Shown here: piece after piece, positions 17,214-25,303 of the stretch | Position numbering within the stretch: position 1 is the first letter of the stretch | Layout of the letters: the number at the start of each line of letters is the position of its first letter | Origin: Paenibacillaceae bacterium | GTDB lineage: Bacteria; Bacillota; Bacilli; Paenibacillales; Paenibacillaceae | NCBI GenBank assembly: GCA_900766135.1 | Contig: CAAFUF010000023.1 | Coordinates: 124,001-188,000 of the forward strand | Direction: 5' to 3' | DNA: 64,000 nucleotides | The notes under the pieces: generated by a model | What the model was told of the DNA's origin: nothing | The model's database searches: none | What the model saw: only the letters and a program-made list of their open reading frames with translations | Made by a program: the position numbers and the translations under genes

Positions 17214-17440
17214 ATGTCGGTAGGCATTCTAGCGCATTTGCTCGGGAAGCAGCCCTTTCGGGAGCTGGCGGCGAAGGTGGCTGCCTTTATTTTTCATACG
17301 TGCAGCTGGCGTTGTCCAAGGCGATTTCGGACCCTTGCAATTTAATGAATGCCGATAACATTGCCCGCCAGAACGAAGGTGACGGAGGAGCAGTGCGCGG
17401 AGGCAGCTAGATTCGTACGCGAGGGGAGAGCGCAAGGATG
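17214..17440 (+). pseudogene. remnant of a sugar phosphate isomerase/epimerase (TIM barrel)
   Basis: After a good GGAGGAGAGG site, ATG 17214 begins MSVGILAHLLGKQPFRELAA, the typical start of this isomerase family. A frameshift near 17290 moves the continuing homology (YVQLALSKAISD) to another frame. After a large internal deletion, a third frame gives a tail-like EEQCAEAARFVREGRAQG ending at 17440. Intact relatives are about 250-290 residues, so most of the barrel is gone. It directly precedes the acetyltransferase gene and may lend it a promoter. Family assignment is by pattern memory and is only moderately sure. Confidence 0.55.
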
Positions 17441-18238
17441 AGGCATACGAAAGCGAGTTTATTGAAGCAACTGGAGGCGTTAGGACTGGACGGTACGGGA
17501 ACGGTGCTGGTCCATTCCTCCATGAAAAGCTTAGGCGAAGTGGAGGGCGGCGCAGATACCGTATTGGATGCTTTTACGGCGTATATGGAGCAGGGGTTGC
17601 TGGTGTTGCCTACGCATACCTGGTCGTACATCCATAAGGACCAACCTCGGTTCGAGGTGGAGCATTCGCCGGTTTGCGTCGGCATTTTGCCCGAGCTCTT
17701 CCGCCAAAGGCCGGGGGTCGTGCGCTCGTGGCATCCTACTCATTCGGTCGCTGCGTTGGGGCGGGAGGCCAAGGCGTTTACGGCGGATGATCATCTGTTC
17801 GACACGCCCTGTGCCCGAGGCTCCTCGTGGGGGAAGCTGCTGGACCGCAAAGCGACGATTCTGCTGGTCGGGGTTGATTTGAAACGGAATACCTTCATTC
17901 ATGGAGTCGAGGAATGGGTGGATATCCCGGGGAGACTGACCGACGATCACGAGATGTTGTATACGATCGCGCCGGACGGCACGGAAATTCCGGTCCCATC
18001 CCGCAGGCATTGCGGGTTGCCTTGGTCGGAGCATTATTGGAAAGTCGAAGAAGTTCTTGAGTATCGGGGCGCGATGCGTAAGGGAAAACTGGGGGATGCG
18101 GTAGTTCGAGTCTGCGATGCGGCCGCCGTGGCGGAAGTCATCACGGAAATGTTAAGGGAGGAGCCGGAGTTGTTCTCCGATAACGAGCCGCTGAGGAACC
18201 CGGAGTGCTGGATGGGGACGACATCGCATATTGAATAG
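17438..18238 (+). CDS. AAC(3) family aminoglycoside N-acetyltransferase-like protein
   Basis: This 266-residue protein of the antibiotic NAT (AAC(3)/YokD) family has VLVHSSMKSLG (acetyl-CoA loop), LVLPTHTWS, RSWHPTHSVAALG, and the C-terminal HCGLPWSEHYWKVEEVL. The family acetylates the 3-amino group of aminoglycosides using acetyl-CoA, but many chromosomal homologues have no proven resistance role. The start overlaps the tail of the isomerase relic. It is followed after 15 nt by the hprK-like gene, an unusual pairing suggesting co-transcription. Confidence 0.88.
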   Translation: MRHTKASLLKQLEALGLDGTGTVLVHSSMKSLGEVEGGADTVLDAFTAYMEQGLLVLPTHTWSYIHKDQPRFEVEHSPVCVGILPELFRQRPGVVRSWHPTHSVAALGREAKAFTADDHLFDTPCARGSSWGKLLDRKATILLVGVDLKRNTFIHGVEEWVDIPGRLTDDHEMLYTIAPDGTEIPVPSRRHCGLPWSEHYWKVEEVLEYRGAMRKGKLGDAVVRVCDAAAVAEVITEMLREEPELFSDNEPLRNPECWMGTTSHIE

Positions 18239-18253
18239 CAGGAGGAGAATCAG

Positions 18254-19171
18254 ATGAAGACGATCACCGTACAGAAGCTGGTGGACACGTTCCGGTTGGA
18301 AGTCCTCGCGGGAGAGGAACACCTGGGTCGCGAGATCGATCGTCCCCGGGCGCATCGGCCGGGGCTGGAGTTTGTGGGGTATTTTGATTTTTTTCCGATG
18401 AATCGGGTGCAGGTGCTGGGCCGTAAGGAGATCAACTATTTACTGACGTTAAGCGTGGAGGAACGCAAGCTGCATATCGGGAATATCGTCAAATATCACC
18501 CGCCGTGCTTTATCGTGACGTCCGGGCAGCAGGAGATTCCTTATCTGGAGCTGTACTGCGAGCAGGAAGGCATTCCGCTGCTGCGTACGGAAGAAACGGC
18601 GACGGAATTTATCGTCAAGCTGGATGGTTATCTGGTCAAGGCGCTGGCTCCGGAGATTTCGATCCACGGAGTGTGCGTGAACGTATCGGGCATCGGCATC
18701 CTGCTCCGCGGCAAATCCGGGATCGGCAAAAGCGAAACCGCGCATACGCTGATCCGCAGGGGGCACCGTTTTGTCGCGGACGATATCGTGGTATTGAAGA
18801 AATTAAGCCCAACCACGCTGCTCGGTACCCATAACGAGACAACCCGCGAATTTCTGGCCTTGCGCAGCATCGGGCTGATCAACGTGGTGCGCCAGTATGG
18901 GCGGCGGGCTTTTCAAGATGAGACGCGGATCGTATTGGATATCGAGCTGGTGCCGTGGAAGGAAAATGCCCTGAACAATGAACTGGAGACAGTTCCGCAG
19001 TTTACGGAATACCTAGGCGTCCAAATCCCGCATATCGAAATCCAGCTCCAACCCGGCCGGGACGTCGCCGGCCTGATCGAGGCCGCGGCCAACAACTGGT
19101 ACCTGAAGCAGCTGGGCTACAGCGCCGCGGAGGAGTTTATGAAGCGGATTGAGGGAGAGATGGGGTCGTAG
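18254..19171 (+). CDS. hprK: HPr kinase/phosphorylase paralogue
   Basis: This 305-residue, full-length HprK-type protein has the N-terminal domain, SIHGVCVNV, Walker A GKSGIGKSET (about 157-166), VADDIV, and the C-terminal QPGRDVAGLIEAAANN. HprK phosphorylates HPr on Ser46 to set catabolite control. The second family signature, normally LEIRGxGIINV, reads LALRSIGLINV here, losing the conserved Glu and Gly. The canonical hprK usually sits beside lgt and ppaX; this copy follows an acetyltransferase, so it is probably a diverged second copy with altered activity or target. AGGAGG precedes the ATG. Confidence 0.85.
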   Translation: MKTITVQKLVDTFRLEVLAGEEHLGREIDRPRAHRPGLEFVGYFDFFPMNRVQVLGRKEINYLLTLSVEERKLHIGNIVKYHPPCFIVTSGQQEIPYLELYCEQEGIPLLRTEETATEFIVKLDGYLVKALAPEISIHGVCVNVSGIGILLRGKSGIGKSETAHTLIRRGHRFVADDIVVLKKLSPTTLLGTHNETTREFLALRSIGLINVVRQYGRRAFQDETRIVLDIELVPWKENALNNELETVPQFTEYLGVQIPHIEIQLQPGRDVAGLIEAAANNWYLKQLGYSAAEEFMKRIEGEMGS

Positions 19172-19223
19172 GGGCCAGGGCGCTCCTAGGTCTCCATCGA
19201 TCCATGAGGCGGAGGAGGTTGCA

Positions 19224-19643
19224 ATGATGAAGATGTTGTGGAAAGTGAATGGAGTGAGCGTACTTTATACATTTTCCCTATTTATTCAAGTGGAACTTTT
19301 GATTAATGTATACCGTCTTGAAAGAGTAATTGGAATCACCAATATGAATCGTTACGTACCTATTGCTATTCTCGTGATTATGACTCTAACATTCGTCCTC
19401 GCTTATGTACTTACGCGGTTCCAGCTGAAGCCTGGAAAACTCAAATATTTGACAACGATTTTGTGGATCCCTTATTTCCTGATATTCATCAAATGGTTTG
19501 CCTACGCCTATCCGATTACGAATCCCCAAGAGATGCCTCTCCCGGGGATTGGTGCAGTCATCGTGGCTGCGTGTTGTTTGTATCCGCTCTACATCGCGTT
19601 TTTAACGTTATGCACGGATCTTGGAGCTAGTGAGCCCCGTTAA
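19224..19643 (+). CDS. small four-helix membrane protein, unknown
   Basis: The protein has 139 residues with about four hydrophobic segments (VSVLYTFSLFIQVELLI, YVPIAILVIMTLTFVLAYVL, YLTTILWIPYFLIFI, IGAVIVAACCLYPLYIAFL). No motif or family was recognised. ATG 19224 follows GGAGGAGG; a longer frame would overlap hprK. It converges with the ClbS-like gene with only two bases between stops. Confidence 0.65.
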   Translation: MMKMLWKVNGVSVLYTFSLFIQVELLINVYRLERVIGITNMNRYVPIAILVIMTLTFVLAYVLTRFQLKPGKLKYLTTILWIPYFLIFIKWFAYAYPITNPQEMPLPGIGAVIVAACCLYPLYIAFLTLCTDLGASEPR

Positions 19644-19645
19644 GT

Positions 19646-20164
19646 TTACTTTGCCAAGCGCACTTTCTTCCACTTGCGGATTTTGCTGCGGAAAGATTTA
19701 AAGGGCGCTACGGTGTTGATGTGGACCCATTTCCAAATCGGCCAGTTGGAGGGGGTTGAAGCGGCCCACCTTCTGCCTCCCTGCGTAAATAGTTCTTCAT
19801 CACTGAAACTCTCAAGCCATGGCGTCAGATCATCGACAGCCGCCATAAACAACGCCCTGAGTTGGGACAAGGATTGGTCTTGATACTGGTCGTAGAAGCT
19901 TTGATATAACCCACCCAATTGATTCCACTTAAATCCGGGCACAGGCGTAACCACCTCTTTGCCTTCCAACTCGTCCCGATCCCAACTCCGGATGAGGTTG
20001 ATCCAGCCCAGCTGATAAGCTATCATCTCCTGGGGCGTGCGGTCCACTTCCTCCAACCGCAAGGCTTTATCCGTTTCAGGGATTCCCTCAAATTCTGCGA
20101 TAAAGAGTTGGGCGTTTTTCTGGATTTCAGAGATTAAAGCTTGTTTATTGGCATATCTTTGCAT
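19646..20164 (-). CDS. ClbS/DfsB family four-helix bundle protein (DUF1706)
   Basis: This 172-residue DinB-like protein has RYANKQALISEIQKNA, EEVDRTPQEMIAYQLGWINLI, WDRDELEGKEVVTPVPGFKWNQLGGLYQSFY, and a C-terminal KWVHINTVAPFKSFRSKIRKW, all hallmarks of the ClbS/DfsB family. ClbS protects against colibactin by modifying the toxin; most family members have no known role. It stands alone. Confidence 0.85.
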   Translation of the reverse strand: MQRYANKQALISEIQKNAQLFIAEFEGIPETDKALRLEEVDRTPQEMIAYQLGWINLIRSWDRDELEGKEVVTPVPGFKWNQLGGLYQSFYDQYQDQSLSQLRALFMAAVDDLTPWLESFSDEELFTQGGRRWAASTPSNWPIWKWVHINTVAPFKSFRSKIRKWKKVRLAK

Positions 20165-20261
20165 GGCACCATCCCCTGTTCAACTTTGCATTTATCATAT
20201 CATTCTGCATCGCGAACCGATATGTGGAAACAGGTTAAGATGAGGGATTGGGCAATCTCAT

Positions 20262-20891
20262 TTAGCTTGCCCAATGATAAACATTTCTCCTTTTAAGAAA
20301 ATAGAGAGATCCGAGGCTAAAGATAAGAGCGACTACCGCTTGAGTTACCATGCAACCTTGGAGTGAAAGGTTAGGGTTGGCTCGATTCCATTGCATTAGG
20401 TACAAAAATCCCTGGCCAGTGCCTGTGGTAAACATGCCAAAAAAAAGATAAGCCAAGGGCAGCACTAAGCCTAATGCAATATTTTTAAAGAATATAATAA
20501 AAAAACCAGATAATATCATATATAAAAAAGCCGAAGTAAAAGCTAATCCCAGCGCCTCCTTCGTATAACTGCCAGTAAACCGAAGAACTGAAGCATAGGC
20601 TGCCGAATAGACCAAACTAAGCAGGACTGGCCGGACCCAGCCAACTAAAAAGGTATTCAACGGATAGGTTAGAAGAAGTTCCTTGTGATTAATGGAACCG
20701 ATTTGGTATAACGAAGCTACTACTGGAAACAGCATCACCGGGAACACGATATTAATTAACAGTTGATCCGACATATCTGCATTAAGGCTCTTTAAGGGTA
20801 CGGCTAACAAAGTAAGAATAAGCGGAAAGAGCAGGAGGATAAACCGAGTTTTGAATAAATAACGCCAAAATATTATCTCTTGTTTAACCAA
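20262..20891 (-). CDS. ABC exporter permease, small subunit
   Basis: This 209-residue permease-like protein has about six hydrophobic segments (FILLLFPLILTLLAV, MLFPVVASLYQIG, VLLSLVYSAAYASVL, MILSGFFIIFF, LGLVLPLAYLFFGMF, VVALIFSLGSLYFL). The start is TTG at 20891-20889, inside the end of the ATPase gene, with GGAGGAGGGG upstream, so it is tightly coupled to it. It closes a four-gene operon with a small exported protein, a large permease and the ATPase. The substrate is unknown. Confidence 0.75.
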   Translation of the reverse strand: MVKQEIIFWRYLFKTRFILLLFPLILTLLAVPLKSLNADMSDQLLINIVFPVMLFPVVASLYQIGSINHKELLLTYPLNTFLVGWVRPVLLSLVYSAAYASVLRFTGSYTKEALGLAFTSAFLYMILSGFFIIFFKNIALGLVLPLAYLFFGMFTTGTGQGFLYLMQWNRANPNLSLQGCMVTQAVVALIFSLGSLYFLKRRNVYHWAS

Positions 20892-21745
20892 ACCATATAC
20901 CCCTCCTCCAAGGTAGGTGATGCTGAAGTCGCTTTGGAGTCTAGCGGTTTTGGTGCGATAAACCGAAGACGAACCTGGCTGGAATCTAACTGGAGATACT
21001 GGGTTATCAAAGCGGCGGAATTCGCTTGAATTTGTTCGGATGTTGAGGCATCTGTTATCAGCTCCCAGACCTTTCCTTCGGCTAGAGATACCACTTCTTC
21101 AATCGAAGGATAGGGCTCTATGGTGCCACCCTGCATAAGCAGCACCTGGTCACATGTCATGGCGACGTCCTCTGTAATATGGGTAGAGAGAATGACGATT
21201 CGGTCTTGTCCCAGTCTTTTAATAAGATTGCGGAAACGAATTCGCTCCTCGGGATCCAAGCCTGCCGTTGGCTCATCGACAAGCAGTAAAGCGGGCTGGT
21301 GAAGGATCGCTTGTGCAATCCCCAGTCTCTGCTTCATTCCTCCTGAGAAAGATTTGACAAGGTCTTCGGAATGTTGTTCCAGATTCACTTCTTCTAAAAT
21401 AAGAGGGATCTCTTTCGAGAGCTGTCGAGAGTCCACTCCTCGAAGCACCCCCATGTATTCCAGGTACTCTCTTGCCTTCAAGTTTGGGAATCCGCCGATA
21501 TGCTGCGGCAAATAGCCCACGATTCTTCTAACCTTTTCGGGGTCTCTTTTCCAATCAAGTTGATTCATGCTTATACTCCCGTGATCTGGAGCATAATAGG
21601 TTGACAATATTCGCAGAAGTGTAGTTTTTCCGGCCCCGTTTGGGCCAAGCAATCCAACAATACCATTGTTCAATGTGAAAGAGGTCTCGTGTAGAGCCTC
21701 TTTTCTGCCGAATTTTTTAGTAACAGATTCAACTTTTAACATCAT
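20873..21745 (-). CDS. ABC exporter ATP-binding protein
   Basis: This 290-residue ABC-2 type exporter ATPase has Walker A GPNGAGKTT (about 35-43), Q-loop GYLPQHIGGFPNL, signature SFSGGMKQR, Walker B LLLVDEPTAGLDPEE and switch STHITED. A C-terminal extension of about 70 residues is typical of the group that partners M1-like permeases. Its start is 3 nt from the stop of the large permease and its end overlaps the small permease. It powers export or self-protection linked to the small secreted protein. Confidence 0.9.
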   Translation of the reverse strand: MMLKVESVTKKFGRKEALHETSFTLNNGIVGLLGPNGAGKTTLLRILSTYYAPDHGSISMNQLDWKRDPEKVRRIVGYLPQHIGGFPNLKAREYLEYMGVLRGVDSRQLSKEIPLILEEVNLEQHSEDLVKSFSGGMKQRLGIAQAILHQPALLLVDEPTAGLDPEERIRFRNLIKRLGQDRIVILSTHITEDVAMTCDQVLLMQGGTIEPYPSIEEVVSLAEGKVWELITDASTSEQIQANSAALITQYLQLDSSQVRLRFIAPKPLDSKATSASPTLEEGYMVWLNKR

Positions 21746-21748
21746 CGC

Positions 21749-23323
21749 TCACCTTTTCTGTGGATAAAACACTCTTAAAATATCTTCATTTGGATAAACA
21801 TTCGGATAGATATAAGCTTCATCCGGGTTTGCCTGCATTCCGTAAAACGTAGTGACATAATAAAGGTGTGGCGGCAGTTGTTCGGAAGCGGCATATTTCT
21901 TATTGTTATCTTGAAAAATCTCCTCTAGCCCTTGCTGAATTCTTTGGATTCGCTCAAAGGTTTTGTAACTGGGGAATACAATATCATCTTCTTGGTCAAA
22001 TTCACCCATGAGGAGGGTAGGGCCAAAAGCAATGCCTGTCCATAAACTTTCAGATGGATGGTCCAAATTCGATAGGATTCGGTTGGGTTTTGCGGAATCC
22101 CAGTATATTTCGTAGTTCTCTTTAACCCCGTTGGTGTAAGGATCTCTGGCCTCCAACGGGTTCATTGGATACCAGGCGGTGGTAGCGATAAGCTGTAATG
22201 TCGTTGGTCCAATGGCTTGATAAGTTTGGGTTTCCACCTCCATGTGCAGCGTACCGATACGTTCTGCAATTTCAAGTTGGACTACATTCCCCAACCGTTT
22301 TGTAGCAACTGGCTGCTCATTCAGGCTTGCGGAAAGTATGTGAAAATCCTCTAATAAAGCTAGAGAAATTTGATCACTTTGCGATTCGATGTCCATATCC
22401 ACGGTATAGCGGAAATGATGATTGCTTTCCCCATGTTTTAGATGGAATGTATATTGATGTACTTTATAGTCCGTGTTCAATTTGGATTCATCGGTGAGCT
22501 TTAAAGCGGCCGGTCCAAGCATATCACTCCCTGTGATATAAGGTACGAAGGGGGATAACGTTGGAATGAGCAACGACAGCACCATTGTAACTATTGCAGC
22601 AAATCTATATTTTCGATCCCTTCGGTAAATGACCAAGCTGTAGGCAGAAATCAACAGAAGAAACATAAAACCTCTTTGGAGGTAAAATCCCTTATTGATT
22701 TCGAGACTCTCCAACGGACTGGAGGAGAAGATAAGAATGATGTTCGGGTCCCCATTAATGAGCCAACCACCTAGAGTTTGAGGAATAAATCCCAACATGG
22801 AATTGTAGGGCATGGTCAAGAACCACAAAAAAATAATAATGATGTAGCTGTAAATGCCGGGAATGGTACGATATACGATATACCCCAGGATGATGGAGTA
22901 GAAAAAGGGAATAAACCAACATAACAAAGTGTAGATGAGTGAACCACGGATGTCTGACTTGGTGATGTTGTTTTGAATAATTCCGATGTAGCCCATAACA
23001 GCTACATAAAACAGGAAATAAATGGTGGCAGACAGAGCCAACCAATACATGAGCTTGCTTAGATGATAAACGGCATATTTAGGGGTTACGGCAAGGGGTT
23101 CATCCGAATGGTTGTTGATTTCGATTCGCGCGATTTCCGCGCCGTATATTGAAAATATTAGGGACATCACCATCATAAAGTAAACCAGGCCCGGTACAAC
23201 CGAGAGATCAGTTAGGCTTGACCTTGGCAAAAATATGGCTGCAACTATGGTTACAGCGAATATAACACTCCACAACGGAGTTCGAATAAACTGTTTGAAT
23301 TCCATTCCGATCATTTTTAGCAT
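21749..23323 (-). CDS. ABC exporter permease with M1-peptidase-like ectodomain
   Basis: This 524-residue protein has about six helices in the first 270 residues (FAVTIVAAIFL, GLVYFMMVMSLIFSIYG, MYWLALSATIYFLFYVAVMGYIG, and others) followed by a soluble domain of about 250 residues. That domain has beta-rich features reminiscent of the N-terminal sandwich of M1 aminopeptidases (TTAWYPMNP), but no HExxH zinc site is visible, so it is not a peptidase. Permease/M1 fusions are known in Bacillales. ATG 23323-23321 is preferred over the GTG at 23368 because a GAGG lies just upstream. It is second in the operon, just after the small exported protein. Confidence 0.75.
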   Translation of the reverse strand: MLKMIGMEFKQFIRTPLWSVIFAVTIVAAIFLPRSSLTDLSVVPGLVYFMMVMSLIFSIYGAEIARIEINNHSDEPLAVTPKYAVYHLSKLMYWLALSATIYFLFYVAVMGYIGIIQNNITKSDIRGSLIYTLLCWFIPFFYSIILGYIVYRTIPGIYSYIIIIFLWFLTMPYNSMLGFIPQTLGGWLINGDPNIILIFSSSPLESLEINKGFYLQRGFMFLLLISAYSLVIYRRDRKYRFAAIVTMVLSLLIPTLSPFVPYITGSDMLGPAALKLTDESKLNTDYKVHQYTFHLKHGESNHHFRYTVDMDIESQSDQISLALLEDFHILSASLNEQPVATKRLGNVVQLEIAERIGTLHMEVETQTYQAIGPTTLQLIATTAWYPMNPLEARDPYTNGVKENYEIYWDSAKPNRILSNLDHPSESLWTGIAFGPTLLMGEFDQEDDIVFPSYKTFERIQRIQQGLEEIFQDNNKKYAASEQLPPHLYYVTTFYGMQANPDEAYIYPNVYPNEDILRVFYPQKR

Positions 23324-23376
23324 GGCAACCTCAACCTCTTGGATTGTAATAATTGGATTATCTTCCACGAAACTAA

Positions 23377-23754
23377 TTAATTGATAACTACGCTAGTTCT
23401 AATACCTGCTGAAGAGCTTCCAGCAGCAACTACATTGTAGGCCGCATCCCAATCAGCGTTGAAAGTGGTTGTGAGGCTTACGGGACCTTGTCCACTAGCA
23501 ACGTTATGCGTATTCAATAGTTCATCAGGCCAGAAACGAATAAATCTGTATAGTTTCCCTGTACCAGATCCTGTTCCAGCGTATAAATTGGTATAATGAG
23601 TACCTTGAGCCCCATTTCCCTGAATAGATACACTTTCGACACTACTCGAAGAGTTTAAGGGCTTGTCCGCAGTTCCTGTAGCTGCGAAGGCACTGGTTGC
23701 AAATACAGAAAAAATAGCAATATTTGAAATAAAAAGCTTAATTCTATTAGACAT
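23377..23754 (-). CDS. small exported protein heading an ABC exporter operon, unknown
   Basis: This 125-residue protein has a clear Sec signal peptide (basic start, IKLFISNIAIFSVFATSAFA, cleavage near residue 25). The mature part of about 100 residues has no Cys and is rich in Gly, Ser, Thr and Asn (YAGTGSGTGKLYRFIRF, VVAAGSSSAGIRTSVVIN), as in a small beta-sandwich. AGGAGG lies upstream of the ATG. The three genes downstream encode an ABC exporter, resembling bacteriocin/immunity layouts, but no similarity to lactococcin 972 or other known bacteriocins was recognised. It could be a secreted antagonist, its self-protection cargo, or an envelope-stress protein. Confidence 0.7.
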   Translation of the reverse strand: MSNRIKLFISNIAIFSVFATSAFAATGTADKPLNSSSSVESVSIQGNGAQGTHYTNLYAGTGSGTGKLYRFIRFWPDELLNTHNVASGQGPVSLTTTFNADWDAAYNVVAAGSSSAGIRTSVVIN

Positions 23755-24043
23755 TATCCTATAACCTCCTAATAAAGTGTAGAATCATTTTATGGAACAA
23801 TAACCCAATTATTACATCTTTATTTTAAAACGCGCAACGTAAAAAGTAAGTATTTAGAATAAAATTCCTTTTTGTGGTTTATATAATATAGGTTGGGTTC
23901 GTAATGAAATATAAATATAAAACAAAAATGTTAATATAATGATTTTATGTGCGTACATTAGGTAATAAAATTTAGGGAGCTGTTTATGGTAAACTATAAT
24001 CAACTTCAAGATCGGCTGAGCCAATGAATGAGGAGGGTTTGCG

Positions 24044-24286
24044 ATGCAATGGCAGGAAGTGAGGAAGCTGTTTCCCGATCAATTCGTTCTTCTTTCCGTT
24101 CTTGATTACCACGAAGAAGCGGGGAAGAAAATTGTTACGGAAGTAGCCCCTGTAAGGACCGTTCCGGACAATGAGGCCAACAAGGCGTTCTTTAATGTGG
24201 AGCCGGGGCAGATTGTCTATCATACCTCGAACGAGGAATGCATCATTCATTTGCGGAATAACCCTCTGGTCAGAATGAGGCATTAA
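24044..24286 (+). CDS. small protein paired with aspartic-protease relic, unknown
   Basis: This 80-residue soluble protein (QEVRKLFPDQFVLLSVLDYH at the start, NVEPGQIVYHTSNEECIIH later) resembles short Bacillales proteins encoded just before retropepsin-like aspartic proteases. GAGGAGGG precedes the ATG. It is followed by a broken fragment of such a protease. The role is unknown. Confidence 0.6.
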   Translation: MQWQEVRKLFPDQFVLLSVLDYHEEAGKKIVTEVAPVRTVPDNEANKAFFNVEPGQIVYHTSNEECIIHLRNNPLVRMRH

Positions 24287-24288
24287 GG

Positions 24289-24501
24289 ATGGATATACAT
24301 TATGATGGTGATCCGGTATAAGAGGCGAACGGAGTTGGCGGAACTGTCCCGTTTTACACGAAAATTCCCGATGAAATTATCATAGATTCTCTTAGTTTGA
24401 AGCGCGTCGAAGTGGATGTTGGCATGCTGCCTAAATCGAATCATGGTTTGCTTGACTCGGATATTTTTCTTCGGCCGCCGGTTCTACTAATCAATATTTA
24501 A
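24289..24501 (+). pseudogene. relic of a retropepsin-like (clan AA) aspartic protease
   Basis: The frame from ATG 24289 has one TAA at codon 11 and then stays open to 24501, encoding GVGGTVPFYTKIPDEIIID and VEVDVGMLPKSNHGLLDSDI. That matches the second half of small bacterial clan AA proteases. The catalytic DTGS part is missing, so it is a deletion remnant. It starts 2 nt after the partner gene, as in intact pairs. Based on recalled family patterns. Confidence 0.55.
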
Positions 24502-24566
24502 ACTTGGATGTAAAAGATGGGGTTGGGAAATCAATACCGAACTGAACTTAGGACTGGTAAGAAGGT

Positions 24567-24674
24567 GTGAACTTGCAATTAATTAGGAAAATCGGGATAT
24601 TTACAATAATTATTATAGTCGTACTGGCAATCATTTTTCTCATAGGAGTGAGAGGGTTGAATTTTAACCAATGA
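24567..24674 (+). CDS. possible single-helix membrane peptide
   Basis: A 35-codon frame (GTG 24567, or TTG 24573 after AAGG) encodes a basic start, a long hydrophobic helix (IGIFTIIIIVVLAIIFLIG) and a short polar tail, and is followed by a terminator hairpin. It could be a small stress peptide or toxin-like peptide. There is no family evidence. Confidence 0.35.
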   Translation: MNLQLIRKIGIFTIIIIVVLAIIFLIGVRGLNFNQ

Positions 24675-24690
24675 GGCTCCATTTCAAAGT

Positions 24691-24735
24691 AACCCGGAGT
24701 GGGAATTTTCTTGAAAACCTACTCTGGGTTATTTG
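24691..24735 (+). terminator. intrinsic terminator
   Basis: AACCCGGAGT and its extension pair with ACTCTGGGTT (plus AATTTT/AAAA inner pairing), followed by ATTTGT. It lies 16 nt past the small peptide frame. The surrounding stretch 24502-24958 holds only this, the peptide and a second terminator. Confidence 0.7.
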
Positions 24736-24866
24736 TATTCAACTCGATCAGACTTTAGGTGATAGTGTGGAGAAGAGAGTATTTGACGAATCTCCCATTC
24801 CGTAATAACTTGAAAGTAGGAAGAATCAACCAAGGGCCAAAGCATGGCCACACCAAGAGACGACAA

Positions 24867-24908
24867 GAGGCGGGCCCCGAATCAAGGGGGAGGACCGCCT
24901 CTTTTTTG
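24867..24908 (+). terminator. terminator upstream of mazG (possible attenuator)
   Basis: GAGGCGG pairs with CCGCCTC, with a GC-rich inner part, and runs into TTTTTT. No gene ends just before it. It lies 50 nt ahead of the MazG start, so it may end a short leader transcript. Confidence 0.7.
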
Positions 24909-24958
24909 CGCCATTCCGCGCGCCTCAATCTCTATTACATAAGGATAGGAGCACAAAT

Positions 24959-25291
24959 ATGAATGAAGAGCTGATCCAAATGCTGCTCGCTTTTCGGGAG
25001 GAGCGGAACTGGGGGCAATTCCATAATCCGAAGGATTTGGCGATTTCGCTAAGTCTGGAGGCATCCGAGCTATTGGAGAATTTCCAATGGAAATCATCCG
25101 AAGACGCGGTATCGCAGAAGAGACAAGACATCGCCGACGAACTGGCCGACGTGCTGATTTACTCGGTGTATCTGGCCGATGCGCTGGACTTCAACATAGA
25201 GGAGATTATCCGGGATAAAATGCGGCGGAACGGCGCCAAGTATCCGGTGGACAAGTCTTTTGGGAAAATGACGAAATATAACGAGCTATAG
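24959..25291 (+). CDS. MazG-like nucleotide pyrophosphohydrolase
   Basis: This 110-residue all-alpha NTP pyrophosphatase of the MazG/RS21-C6 type has the metal motif EASELLENFQW plus ELADVLIY, giving the EExxE...ExxD acidic set. It hydrolyses (d)NTPs to NMPs, often modified or excess dNTPs. It opens a block with a nuclease-helicase (12-nt gap) and a P-loop ATPase, a context often seen in phage-defence islands. Confidence 0.9.
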   Translation: MNEELIQMLLAFREERNWGQFHNPKDLAISLSLEASELLENFQWKSSEDAVSQKRQDIADELADVLIYSVYLADALDFNIEEIIRDKMRRNGAKYPVDKSFGKMTKYNEL

Positions 25292-25303
25292 GAGTGCGGC
25301 AGC

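Noticed and set aside
21749..23323. Active M1 aminopeptidase fused to a permease
   Set aside because: The ectodomain has an M1-like sandwich pattern, but no HExxH zinc site exists and the protein ends before a catalytic domain could follow.
23377..23754. Lactococcin 972-type bacteriocin
   Set aside because: Size, signal peptide and ABC context fit, but the mature sequence shares no recognisable motif with that family and the permease lacks its characteristic form.
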